Of a stretch of 15,144 nt of DNA, positions 1 to 8,020 are shown piece by piece (position 1 is the first letter of the stretch; the number at the start of each line of letters is the position of its first letter). The position numbers were made by a program, and so were the translations under genes. The notes below the pieces were generated by a model. The model was given only the letters and a program-made list of their open reading frames with translations. It made no database searches and had not been told where the DNA came from. Origin of the DNA: Brevundimonas sp. (lineage in GTDB: Bacteria > Pseudomonadota > Alphaproteobacteria > Caulobacterales > Caulobacteraceae); contig CP059260.1 of the NCBI GenBank assembly GCA_013693835.1, positions 1,807,683 to 1,822,826 of the forward strand. Reading direction: 5' to 3'.

Positions 1-234
1 GAGGCCATCGCGTTTGCGCGCAAACTCAGAACTGGCACCGTCAGCGTGAATGGCGGCGTCTGGATGCACATGGATGTGCCCTTCGGTGGCTACAAGCAGT
101 CGGGCATCGGACGTCAGTTCGGCCTGCCGGGCTTTGAACTGTATCTGGAGACCAAGGTCATGGGCATCCCCGCCCACCGTCCCTCGAGCACCCTGGCCTG
201 GGGCGAAGTCGCCGATACCAAGAAGGCCAGCTAA
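1..234 (+). CDS. Aldehyde dehydrogenase, C-terminal fragment (5' end outside window)
   Basis: Open from the first base of the window to TAA at 232-234, giving the last 77 residues of a protein whose start lies to the left. The stretch SVNGG followed about ten residues later by PFGGYKQSGIGR and then ETKVMG is the conserved C-terminal signature of the NAD(P)-dependent aldehyde dehydrogenase superfamily, which oxidises aldehydes to carboxylates in the cytoplasm. The catalytic Cys and Glu lie upstream of this piece, so the substrate class cannot be assigned. The tail after ETKVMG is about 28 residues long, ends in Lys-Lys-Ala-Ser and shows no extra domain. The reading frame is undamaged, unlike most genes to its right. 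It is probably the last chromosomal gene before the accessory array, and nothing suggests a functional link to that array. Confidence 0.92.
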   Translation, partial: EAIAFARKLRTGTVSVNGGVWMHMDVPFGGYKQSGIGRQFGLPGFELYLETKVMGIPAHRPSSTLAWGEVADTKKAS

Positions 235-250
235 TGCCGAGGCTGGCATT
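233..250 (+). terminator. Possible hairpin terminator after the aldehyde dehydrogenase
   Basis: AATGCC at 233-238 pairs with GGCATT at 245-250 across a six-base loop, overlapping the stop codon. No clear T-run follows, so this is at best a weak intrinsic terminator. Confidence 0.35.
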
Positions 251-357
251 CCTCACTTCAGTTTGTAGAAAATTCGCCCGTAACCCATTGACCGAGTGAC
301 GGGGACGCTAAGCCCATATTGCGGATTTCCCATGCCTTATCCGCGCCGTCGCGATGC

Positions 358-402
358 CTCCTGATCCGCGGGTCGCAGGTTCGAGCCCTACATCACCCAC
401 CA
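358..402 (+). tRNA. 3' half of a tRNA (possibly tRNA-Arg, anticodon CCT); remnant or attachment-site copy
   Basis: The 45 bases read as a tRNA 3' half: a seven-base anticodon loop CTCCTGA at 358-364, the 3' anticodon strand TCCGC, a five-base variable region, then a T arm (GCAGG / loop TTCGAGC / CCTAC, with one mismatch). It ends with acceptor strand ATCACCC, discriminator A and an encoded CCA at 400-402. The matching 5' acceptor strand GGGTGAT, a D arm and the 5' anticodon strand GCGGA are all missing upstream, so this is not a complete tRNA gene. Lone tRNA 3' ends are typical of attachment sites left where integrative elements insert into tRNA genes, and this one sits exactly between the chromosomal gene and the rhs array. 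The anticodon assignment depends on the alignment and is tentative. Confidence 0.5.
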
Positions 403-521
403 TCGGCTCTTGAATGATTTTACAGATCAGATGGGAGCTTTTTTTTGCTGGAACAAAGCGCGGCTAATCCGTGCCATTTTGCATTTCATTTTGAAGTTTT
501 GTTCTCGTTTCGAGCTTTTTG
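403..521. other. AT-rich spacer between tRNA remnant and first rhs fragment
   Basis: There is no gene-like reading frame here. An eight-T run lies at 439-446, just downstream of the tRNA remnant. It follows a short GCTC/GAGC pairing (405-408 with 436-439), too weak to call a terminator. At 522 the sequence switches abruptly into type A Rhs core. Confidence 0.4.
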
Positions 522-1322
522 ATCGCCGAGACCGACACCGCCGGGGCCCGGGTCGGCAATGCCATAACCTACGACCCCTATGGCCAGCCCGCCAGCTGGA
601 CCGGCCCCGGTTTGGCTACACGGGCCAGATGCGCCTCACCGCCACCGTGCCCCTGTGGCACTACAAGGCGAGAGCCTACGACCGCATAGGCCGGTTCCTG
701 CAGACCGACCCGATTGGCTACCAGGACAGCCTCAATCTCTATGCCTATGTGGGGAACGATCCGGTCAACCTGAGTGATCCGACGGGGATGGAGGTAAAAG
801 TTGGGTCAACTGTGGAGAGGCTCGATGACGGCACGACCAAAACCATCATACACATTGATTTTACGGCTACCTTGTCGATCCAGGGCACCTCACTACCGGC
901 AGGAGTGAGCCTCCAGCAGGTTGCGCGAAATATTGAACGAGGCATTGAAACGGACTTTTCAAGGTCCTTCACTGATGAGAACGGGAATGTGGTTGAATAT
1001 CGCACAACAGCGACGATCCGCACTGGAATTGCCCAACCCAATGATCACCGGTTGAGAATTGTGCCGAGCGGGCACTCGGTTCTGGGAATATGCGGGCATT
1101 GCTCCCGGATTTGAAAATGGGAACACCGCTTACTTAAATGCCAATACAATTTCTAATGGCGCCTACTTGAGAACTGCGCCACATGAAGTGGGCCATTTGT
1201 TCGGGTTGCGACATCCCAATCCCGTATCGGAGAACCTCATGACGCAGTCAAATCAAAGCAGTTCGCACTTTGTGTCACGTAGACAGCTCCAGTCAATTTG
1301 GAACAATCCAGTATTTAGGTGA
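522..1322 (+). pseudogene. M1: Rhs type A core fragment with metzincin-like metalloprotease tip (frameshifted)
   Basis: Core homology begins abruptly at 522, mid-gene, with the codons for [20 protein letters not shown]. One base is missing in the C-run near 605-612; after it the core continues as [24 protein letters not shown] and [10 protein letters not shown] to DPTG, ending at 787. The tip runs from 788. A second shift near 1065-1110 moves it into the frame that ends at TGA 1320-1322. That last part carries HEVGHLFGLRH (codons 1182-1214), the HExxHxxGxxH zinc-binding motif of metzincin-type peptidases, with a downstream NLM. The predicted activity is therefore a zinc endopeptidase effector. 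The next gene has a lipoprotein signal, which suggests action in the target's envelope. There is no start codon before the core, so it is a silent cassette even if the indels are sequencing errors. The core and motif are seen directly; toxin function is inferred from family context. Confidence 0.8.
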
Positions 1323-1325
1323 ACC

Positions 1326-1727
1326 GTGTTTCGAATTCTGATCGTAAGTTTTTCTTTAGTTCTTGCGGGGTGTCGAGAAACGGGAGCGATACCCGTTATA
1401 GAATCTGACCAAAGCGTTGAAGCCATGCCAATGTCAAACTGCAGTTTTCAAATATCATTCGGACGATTTCATGGGAGATGGTTGAAGTGATGATTGATGG
1501 GGAGGTTGTGTTCAATGAACGCTTGAGTGTGCTTGAGGGATATGAATCGAATGAACGATCTGGAGAGGTGGACGTTTGTGTTGATGGTCTAACCGAGTTG
1601 AGGTCGCCATCGACGGGTCTAGATCCAAACGAGTCATAGATGGCGGGGCGTTAGGGGGCTTTTGATTACGCCGGACGGGGACATTTTCTATGAAATTGAG
1701 AAGGGAGGGGTTGTTCCTCTGGACTAG
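1326..1727 (+). pseudogene. M1 partner: putative lipoprotein immunity gene (two frameshifts)
   Basis: GTG at 1326 lies three bases after the M1 tip stop, with AGGTGA overlapping that stop as a possible ribosome site. The first residues form a short hydrophobic signal ending in LVLAGC, a classic lipobox with the lipidated Cys at residue 16. This frame stops at 1488-1490, but clear coding continues: from about 1469 in a second frame (WEMVEVMIDGEVVFNERL onward) to TAG 1637-1639, then in the original phase (LLITPDGDIFYEIEKG) to TAG 1725-1727. Rejoined, it would be about 130 residues. I do not recognise the family. Position immediately after a toxin tip, small size and an exported lipoprotein signal point to a periplasmic immunity protein for the M1 protease; this is inference. 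Indels lie roughly at 1450-1488 and 1620-1650. Confidence 0.6.
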
Positions 1728-1815
1728 TCAGTCCTTAGGGATGCGCCTTCGGCCATCAGAAAGAACTAATGCTCACCCTTCGCGCACGGTCCTTCCGCCG
1801 CGGTCGCGGCCCTGG

Positions 1816-2813
1816 TCCGGCTGGCGGGGAATACACTCATGGCAGTGCCCTGACCGCCCTCTATCTGCACGGCACCGGGCCGGATGAACCGCTGGCCCAG
1901 ATCGCGGGCACAAGGCGCTGGTTCCTCAGCGACACCCAGGGCTCAATCATCGCCGAGACCGACACCGCCGGGGCCCGGGTCGGCAATGCCATAACCTACG
2001 ACCCTATGGCCAGCCGGGCAGCTGGACCGGCCCCCGCTTCGGCTACACCGGCCAGATGCGCCTGACCGCCACCGTGCCCCTGTGGCACGACAAGGCCAGG
2101 CCTATGACCCGAGGATAGGCAGGTTCCTGCAAACCGACTCGATTGGCTATGAGGACAGCCTGAACCTCTATGCCTACGTCGGGAATGATCCGGTGAACCT
2201 GACGGATCCGACGGGGATGGACCCATGCGAGACAGTCGGACCAGATGGAGAACCTGGGCCCAGGATTCCAAACTGCGTGGGTCCAGAGGATGGACCTCCC
2301 ACGCCATCTGAAGAGGCTGCCACAATTATCGATGAAGTGGTCGTGACTGGCCAAAGGCTGCGTCAGCGCAGGACAGCTGCCTCGAGACTAGTTGTCTTGG
2401 GCTATCGCAGGGACGGCGAAGTGGGGTTCCGAACGGAAAACGGAGAACTGAGTGCGGTGCAGCTTGTTCCGCGTTGCCAAGGAGAGGGCTTTGACGCCTA
2501 CGTCTATCAAGTGACTTCCTAACGGGCAACAGAATCTTCAATCGGCCACGTACATGGATCCGAACACGATACTGGCCTAGGCCCACACGATGCGTGTAGC
2601 GCACGAACACACCCGAGCGGAATCAGTATCCAAGCTGATAGATCCGGCGTACGCGCATTGGCGGCCACTTCAACAGGTAGTGCTTTCGCGATCTATGCAT
2701 ATGGAGGCTGGGGCGACTCCGGAAGGCGAGCAGCCTTGGCGGCAGCAACAGATTTGGCAAACTCGAATGGAATCCCAGGAGGAGTCGGTGCGGCCAGTAA
2801 CCCTTGTGACTAA
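1816..2813 (+). pseudogene. M2: Rhs type A core fragment with JAB-like peptidase tip (frameshifts plus in-frame stop)
   Basis: Core homology starts near 1816 with a degenerate copy of the DRLVGEY block, then [20 protein letters not shown]. Two single-base deletions shift the frame: one in the CCCC run at about 2001-2004, one near 2093-2098. The core ends DPTG at 2216. The tip begins acidic and proline-rich and contains [10 protein letters not shown] (about 2331-2357), which resembles the linker at the N-terminus of TonB-dependent receptors. An in-frame TAA at 2520-2522 interrupts it, but coherent coding resumes in the same frame. That part has IGHVHGS followed eleven residues later by GLGPHD, then continues to TAA 2811-2813. 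HxH followed by a downstream D recalls the JAB/JAMM metal-binding site seen in other polymorphic toxins, but the spacing is not exact, so the assignment is tentative. Confidence 0.65.
2777..2790 (+). promoter_or_regulatory. Strong Shine-Dalgarno that fixes the start of the M2 partner gene at GTG 2788
   Basis: AGGAGG at 2777-2782 is followed by five bases and then GTG at 2788-2790, a near-ideal ribosome site and the best in the window. It lies inside the 3' end of the M2 tip, implying translational coupling. A later GTG at 2806 has no such site in front of it. Confidence 0.65.
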
Positions 2814-3287
2814 TTTGCTCGCCGCTGTTCTCACGTTGCATGTGGCAGCGTGCGAGACAACAAATGGTCCGTCCGTTTCGGAATCTGACCGAACCATAAT
2901 GGGCGTGCGAGATATCCCGTTTAGCGAGCTAAGTATGGCAAGCTTGGAACGCGTTCCCCTTACTATCGTCGGCACGGTAGATGCGACTGTCTATCGAACC
3001 CCTGCATATTTCCCGGGCGGCATGGTCGAAGGCGAAACGACCGCCGGGCGTTGTGTTGATTTGGTCGCCGACCGGGCAACGTCTCGTCGTATGGTGAGAG
3101 GGCTCCCATCGAACTGAGAGTTGATGGGTATTTCGTCATGCCACATCGCCTTCCAGCGTATGCATTTACATTGGACATTGACGGAAGGCGGCACACACCG
3201 ACCTGTCAGATATTTTCCAACGCAGAATCCTATCCCTACTTTGTGGTGACACGTTCACGGGTGGTGATCCTTTGGTCAGTCGCGTAA
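2788..3287 (+). pseudogene. M2 partner: putative lipoprotein immunity gene (one frameshift)
   Basis: GTG 2788 begins a protein with a basic second residue, a hydrophobic stretch and a lipobox-like VAAC (Cys at residue 22), so it is predicted to be an exported lipoprotein. It overlaps the M2 tip by 26 bases. The first frame ends at TGA 3115-3117 after about 109 residues. Coding then continues after a single-base shift near 3100-3108 (IELRVDGYFVMPHRLPAYAF onward) to TAA 3285-3287, giving roughly 165 residues when rejoined. I do not recognise the family. The last dozen or so codons may already be scrambled, because type A core sequence of M3 begins at about 3283. Lipoprotein partners in both M1 and M2 suggest these two toxins act outside the cytoplasm. 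Function is inferred from position and signal only. Confidence 0.6.
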
Positions 3288-4418
3288 TCTGACCAGCGAT
3301 GGCACACGCACCTTTACCTATGATCCGCTCAATCGCCTGACCGGCATCACCGGCGGCGGGGCCTCGGTCACCCTGGCCTATGACCCGCTGGGGCGGCTGA
3401 AGACCCTGACCGATGGCGGTACGGCCAGCGACTGGCTGTGGGACGGCGACCGGCTGGTGGGGGAATATAACAGTGGTGGCACCCTCACCGCCCGCTACCT
3501 GCACGGCACCGGCCCGGATGAGCCCCTGGCCCAGATGGCCGGCACCCGCCGCTGGTTCCTGGCCGATACGCAAGGCTCCATCATCGCCGAGACCTACAGC
3601 GCCGGGGCGCGGGTCGGCAGCGCCATCACCTATGACCCCTATGGCCAGCCCGGCAGCTGGACCGGCCCCCGCTTCGGCTACACCGGCCAGATGCGCCTCA
3701 CCGCCACCGTGCCCCTCTGGCACTACAAGGCCCGCGCCTACGACCCCAGGATCGGCCGGTTCCTGCAGACCGACCCGATCGGGTATGAGGACAGTCTCAA
3801 CCTCTATGCCTATGTCGGGAACGACCCGGTCAATCTGGCAGATCCGACGGGGACACTGGGTGAGAAGGATCCATACAAGCCGCAAACTGTGACCGAATGC
3901 GATTTGGACGGTAACAACTGCACACTCCCCGACGTCGTTGTCACTGCCCCCAGACGGGCGAGAGATTATCCAAGGGCTTTTGTAAACTTCCTTTATCGAA
4001 CACCCGGTGACTTGATGCGCTGGGGCAGGCAGGGCGTGGATGAATTAGGTGGCTGTCTCCTGGATGCCGGGTGCGCCTACTCCATTGCGGGGCCATTTGG
4101 AGCAGTTACAGCCTCACCAAGCTTCATTGGGCAGAGCTTCGGTCGCCTCGGCGTTGCTGTCCAGCCTTTCTCGGGTAGGATCTCGGCTTCACAACGCATG
4201 GGGTCAACCAAGCAATAACTCGAGGTGTATCAACGCAGGTAATACGTGATACAGTCCGGAGCCGAGTGGCTGTTCTAGCTCAGAGTCGTGGTCGCCACTT
4301 GTTTATTAGTAGAGATGCGGCGGTGGTATTGGCCGATGATGGCCATGTCATAAGCGTTTACGGAAGATCTCAGTTCGATTCACAGATTTTGAACGTATTA
4401 TCACGAGCTGGAGGATGA
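3283..4418 (+). pseudogene. M3: Rhs type A core fragment with unassigned tip (best preserved core; tip frameshifted)
   Basis: From about 3283 the type A core is uninterrupted through [37 protein letters not shown] and [14 protein letters not shown] to DPTG (3841-3852). The frame is open from 3268 but has no ATG or TTG. The first GTG, 3457, is a core Val codon, so the fragment lacks a real start. The tip includes [10 protein letters not shown] (about 3928-3957), a TonB-receptor-like linker also seen in M2, then a Gly/Ala-rich pretoxin region. One base is lost near 4150-4180; after it coding continues as [30 protein letters not shown] and VISVYGRSQFDSQ to TGA 4416-4418. Without the shift the gene stops at 4218. 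The last ~80 residues look like a small compact toxin, perhaps a BECR-type RNase, but I cannot place the family. Confidence 0.75.
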
Positions 4419-4673
4419 ATTCTTTACGTAGGGATATTAGGAACATTCTCTTGTCGGAATGGGATCCAATTGGCGTCTTTGGCAACCCTCACCTCGCGGA
4501 TGATACGACTCTTACATCAATGCATTTTTTGATTTGCGAAAAAGCCAACTAGATGCTGGAAATGTTGAGGACATTTTGCGACAATTGAACACGATCTTCA
4601 TGTTGACACTGGTCACGAGATTCGAGCAAAGGTTGCTCAAAGCATTATTCGTACCTTGAGATTGCATGCATAG
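4415..4673 (+). pseudogene. M3 partner: WDPIGV-type putative immunity gene (two frameshifts)
   Basis: ATG 4415 overlaps the M3 tip stop (GGATGA), with GGAGG directly against it, an arrangement typical of toxin-immunity coupling. The N-terminus reads MNSLRRDIRNILLSEWDPIG, and EWDPIGV is a motif I associate with small cytoplasmic proteins of the DUF1871 / polymorphic-toxin immunity type. Two single-base losses follow, near 4505-4513 and 4575-4595. Coding continues as YINAFFDLRKSQLDAGNVED and then HVDTGHEIRAKVAQSIIRTL to TAG 4671-4673. Rejoined length is about 86 residues. There is no signal peptide, so the partner toxin should act in the cytoplasm. Family naming is from memory of the motif. Confidence 0.6.
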
Positions 4674-4864
4674 TTTATGAAATGGGAAGGCACAATCTTT
4701 TCAGTCTTCGATGTGTAAAGGATGATCCGGCATGTCCTGCCGCCTGCAACTGTTGTCCCAGTTGTTGTCGAGCCGATTGGGTCCGATTGCCGACATTTCC
4801 ATTTCCACACGGTGCAACAGCCACCGCTACACGCTTCGTCGCGCCTCGGCACCTGGGGTGCGGA
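4674..4864. other. Unexplained GC-mixed spacer between M3 and M4
   Basis: About 190 bases with no recognisable gene. Two forward frames are open across it, and the frame of the M4 gene would add about 45 Cys/Ser/Arg-rich residues before the core. None reads like a known domain. Type A core starts abruptly near 4865. Confidence 0.3.
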
Positions 4865-5967
4865 GTTACAATTGCGATCCGCTCAACCGGCTGACCCAGG
4901 CCACCGGCGGCGGTGTGACCACGAAGCTGGCCTATGACCCGCTGGGGCGGCTGAAGACCCTGACCGATGGCGGTACGGCCAGCGACTGGCTGTGGGACGG
5001 CGACCGGCTGGTGGGGAATACAACGCTGGCGGCACCCTCACCGCCCGCTACCTGCATGGCACCGGCCCGGATGAACCCTTGGTGCAAGTTTCCGTACCCG
5101 CCGCTGGTTCCTGGCCGATACGCAGGGGTCGATCATCGCCGAGACCGACACCGCCGGGGCCCTGGTCGGGTCAGCGATAACCTACGATCCCTACGGCCAG
5201 CCCGCCAGCTGGACCGGCCCCGCTTCGGCTACACGGGCCAGATGCGCCTCACCGCCAGCGTCCCCCTCTGGCACTACAAGGCCCGCGCCTATGACCCCCG
5301 CATAGGGCGGTTCCTGCAAACAGACCCGATTGGCTATGAGGACAGCCTCAATCTCTATGCCTACGTTGGGAATGACCCGGTCAACCTGACCGACCCGACG
5401 GGGATGGCCTTCATGGACGGATGGGCCGATCTCGAAATCGGCGGCGGCCACATCTTTGATGATACGGGGGCGGAAACCGCTGATCCAGCAACATTAGCAG
5501 AGACCGTCGGACGCCTCAGGGCCGCTGCGCCTGTCCTCGGCGGGCTTTCTGCAGCTGACGGCCCACTGCCGGTCGGAGAAATCATTGCGGTAGGCCTCGC
5601 TGTCTGTGTGGCAGCTGGTCCGGACGCATGCGGTCAGGGCGCTTTGAACGCGATCACGGGTGGTTCGGGTGCTGTGATTGTTGCGGCGATTGAGCAGATC
5701 CACGCAAATTCACACAGGTCGGAAAGACCTACTGAGTTGTATTTTCTAGTGGACAGAGATACGTCTGAAATCCAGAAGATAGGTATATACTCCCACGGGG
5801 CTCGTTCTCGTTACAGTCAAGCGTATTTGGAGCGAGAAAGTGTTTTCTATAGGCCACAGTATCAATTTGGCCCTCGTTATCCTGCTGCTGTAGCCGAGAA
5901 TATTGCTCTCGTCGGATATTTTTCCGTAAATGGACGCCTTCCGCGTCTTAACTGTGTATTTTGTTGA
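4865..5967 (+). pseudogene. M4: Rhs type A core fragment with GIY-YIG-like tip (three compensating frameshifts in core)
   Basis: Core homology starts near 4865 ([16 protein letters not shown]). Three one-base losses follow: at the G-run 5013-5016, near 5078-5095, and at the C-run about 5212-5216. They sum to one codon, so the frame recovers and a continuous 411-codon frame exists from GTG/TTG 4732 to TGA 5965-5967, with roughly 65 core residues read out of frame. DPTG ends at 5403. The tip starts [20 protein letters not shown], passes through an Ala/Gly-rich hydrophobic pretoxin ([18 protein letters not shown]), and ends with [22 protein letters not shown] and AVAENIAL before a final NGRLPRLN. 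The order Tyr motif, KxGI(Y/T), Arg, Glu is reminiscent of GIY-YIG nucleases; this is suggestive, not proven. M6 carries a close relative. Confidence 0.75.
5404..5600 (+). repeat. Pretoxin segment duplicated between M4 and M6 (partner copy 9399-9595)
   Basis: The first ~65 codons after the core are near-identical in layout between M4 and M6. Both share [23 protein letters not shown] and AADGP, with many synonymous and some amino-acid differences. This homology lies outside the Rhs core and shows the two tips descend from a common toxin. Confidence 0.8.
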
Positions 5968-5969
5968 TC

Positions 5970-6377
5970 ATGATATTTTGGGCTTCAGCGGAATGCTTTG
6001 AACCTGCGGCGGGTGGGATGGTTCGAACGTGGAAGCCAACGGAGGTGTTTTTGAATGATCAGTTCGGCCAAACAAATTTGAGTTGGTTGAATGTAAAATT
6101 AAGATATATTCCAATAATAATGCCCCCAGAAATGAAAAAAACTATCCGGAACGAAGCAAGGCTAGAATAAGGCAGGGATATGACTGCGCTCCCCAGCTAG
6201 ATTACGAAACTTTCGTTTCCGGCGCGACGACAGCAGTTCGAAGAGTATTTTCGTGGCATAGCCACATCGACACCTCATCTCAAGAAATTCGGCGCGACAG
6301 CGGAGCAAGTGGCGGAATTCGAACGTATCCTTGCCGAAGGCCCCGGCCTTCTGTCAGATGAAGTCGAAACACAATGA
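5970..6377 (+). pseudogene. M4 partner: putative immunity gene (two frameshifts)
   Basis: ATG 5970 begins two bases after the M4 stop (start MIFWASAECFEPAAGG). The first frame runs to TAA 6168-6170. Conserved-looking coding shifts frame at the A7 run 6135-6141 and continues as NYPERSKARIRQGYDCAPQL then DYETFVSG. It shifts back near 6221 and finishes as QQFEEYFRGIATSTPHLKKF and EQVAEFERILAEG, ending at TGA 6375-6377. Rejoined it is about 135 residues, with no signal peptide or membrane segment, so a cytoplasmic partner is likely. I do not recognise the family with confidence. It shows no resemblance to the partner of the related M6 toxin. Confidence 0.6.
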
Positions 6378-6485
6378 CGTTGCGCTCGCTCACACCTAAA
6401 GCTACCTGAGCCGGATTCGACCATGAACTTGGTTCATGCCAGTGCCCTCTGCAGCGCTAATTCTCCCGCTGCTTCACTCTCGCCG
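6378..6485. other. Spacer between M4 partner and M5 core
   Basis: About 110 bases with no convincing gene. The ATGAAC near 6422 and the sequence after it faintly resemble the 5' edge of the M7 core (ATGAAC at 10352), so a decayed stretch of core may begin here. Confidence 0.3.
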
Positions 6486-8020
6486 CAGTTCGGGCCCGGA
6501 CCGGATCTCGCGCAACATCTACAATGCCGCCGATCAGGTGATTCAGATCGAGATGGGCGTGGGCGTGACGGGCGAAACCATCACCGAGCGCACCCAGGCC
6601 TATACCCCGAACGGCCAGATCGACTGGGTGGAGGACGCCAAGGGCAACCGCAACGACTATACCTATGACGGCTATGACCGGCTGGTGCAGATCAACTTCC
6701 CGGTCCAGACGTTCGGGGCGCATACAGCTAGCAGCACGGACTATGAGACCTATACGCTGGACGCCAACGGCAACCGCACGGGCTTAAGGCTGCGGGACGG
6801 CCAGAGCATCGCCTACACCTTCGACACTCTGAACCGGCAGACGGTGATGACGGTGCCGAGGTGGCGGCACGGCGGATGACGTGTTTACCACCTATGACAA
6901 TCTGAACCGCCGCCTGTCGGCCCGCTACAGCAACGCCACCACGGGGCCGGGGGTCACCTGGACCTGGGATGCCCTGGGCCGTCAGCTGACCGAGACGTCT
7001 TACGGCGCACACTGACCTCCAGCTGGGATCTGGCGGGGCGCAGACGAGACCCTGCAATGGCCAGACGCTGTGACCGCAGAGTTCACCTGGGACCTGCTGA
7101 ACCGCATGACCTCGGCGTCCGAGGGACAGCCGCCGCTGGGACCTTATGCAGGCTTTACCTATGACAACCTGGGCCGCCGCACCCAGCTGTCGCGCGCGGG
7201 CGCTGCCACGACCAGCTGGAGCTATGTCGCCAACAGCCGCGACTACAGCCTGACGCAGAACCTGTCGGGCACGGCCAATGACGTGACCTATGCGCTCAGC
7301 TTTAACCCGGCGGGGCAGGTGATTAGCCGCGATGTGTCCAACAGCGCCTATCAGTTCCCGATGGCGGCGGCCCCGAGCGTGGCCTATGTGCCCGATGGCC
7401 TGAACCAGTATGACAGTGTGGGCGGCACCGCCTTCACCCACGATCTGCGGGGCAATCTGACCAGTGATGGCACCCGCACCTATACCTATGATCCGTTCAA
7501 TCGCCTGACCGGCATTACGGGTGGCGGGGCCTCGGTCACCCTGGCCTATGATCCGCTGGGGCGGCTGAAGACCCTGACCAGCGGTGGGGTGGCGACCGAC
7601 TGGCTGTGGGACGGCGACCGGCTGGTGGGGAATATAACTCTGGCGGCACCCTCACCGCCCGCTATCTGCAAGGCACCGGGCCGGATGAACCGTTGGCCCA
7701 GATCGCCGGCACCCGCCGCTGGTTCCTGGATGATACGCAGGGCTCCATCATCGCCGAAACCGACACCGCCGGGGCCCTGGTCGGCAATGCCATCACCTAT
7801 GACCCCTATGGCCAGCCCGCCAGCTGGACCGGGCCGAGGTTCGGCTACACCGGCCAGATGCGCCTGACCGCCACCGTGCCCCTGTGGCACTACAAGGCCC
7901 GCGCCTATGACCCCCGCATGGGCCGGTTCCTGCAGAACCGACCCGATTGGCTATGAGGATAGCCTGAACCTCTACGCCTACGTGGGCAATGATCCGGTCA
8001 ATCTGACCGATCCGACGGGG
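6486..8020 (+). pseudogene. M5: long Rhs type A core fragment (several frameshifts)
   Basis: About 1.5 kb of type A core containing successive YD repeats: PDRISRNIYNAADQV, NGQIDWVEDAKGNRND, YTYDGYDRLVQI, TLDANGNRTGLRLRDG, WTWDALGRQLTE, FTYDNLGRRTQLSR, YALSFNPAGQVISRDVS and [11 protein letters not shown], down to the [10 protein letters not shown] and DPTG end. Such repeats form the beta-shell that encloses Rhs toxins. Frame changes occur at a divergent stretch near 6858-6880, after YGA at about 7010 (shared with M7), near 7040-7065, at the G-run about 7627-7630, and by an extra A at about 7936. It aligns nearly colinearly with M7 but differs by many substitutions, so it is not a recent perfect duplicate. 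There is no N-terminal Rhs region and no start with a ribosome site. Confidence 0.85.

Noticed and set aside
321..344. GCGGAT...ATCCGC inverted repeat as a terminator or operator
   Set aside because: Six pairs around a twelve-base loop with no T-run; it may only reflect a tRNA-derived TATCCGCG / GATCCGCG repeat.
310..402. A complete tRNA gene
   Set aside because: No 5' acceptor strand, D arm or matching 5' anticodon strand can be found upstream of the 3' half.
2331..2357. A TonB-dependent receptor gene starting at EVVVTGQR
   Set aside because: Only the short linker-like motif is present; no plug or barrel sequence follows, and the frame is continuous with the Rhs core.
5013..7630. Programmed ribosomal frameshifting at the G- and C-runs
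   Set aside because: The shifts are at many sites, in both directions, without slippery heptamers or consistent downstream structures; decay or sequencing error is simpler.
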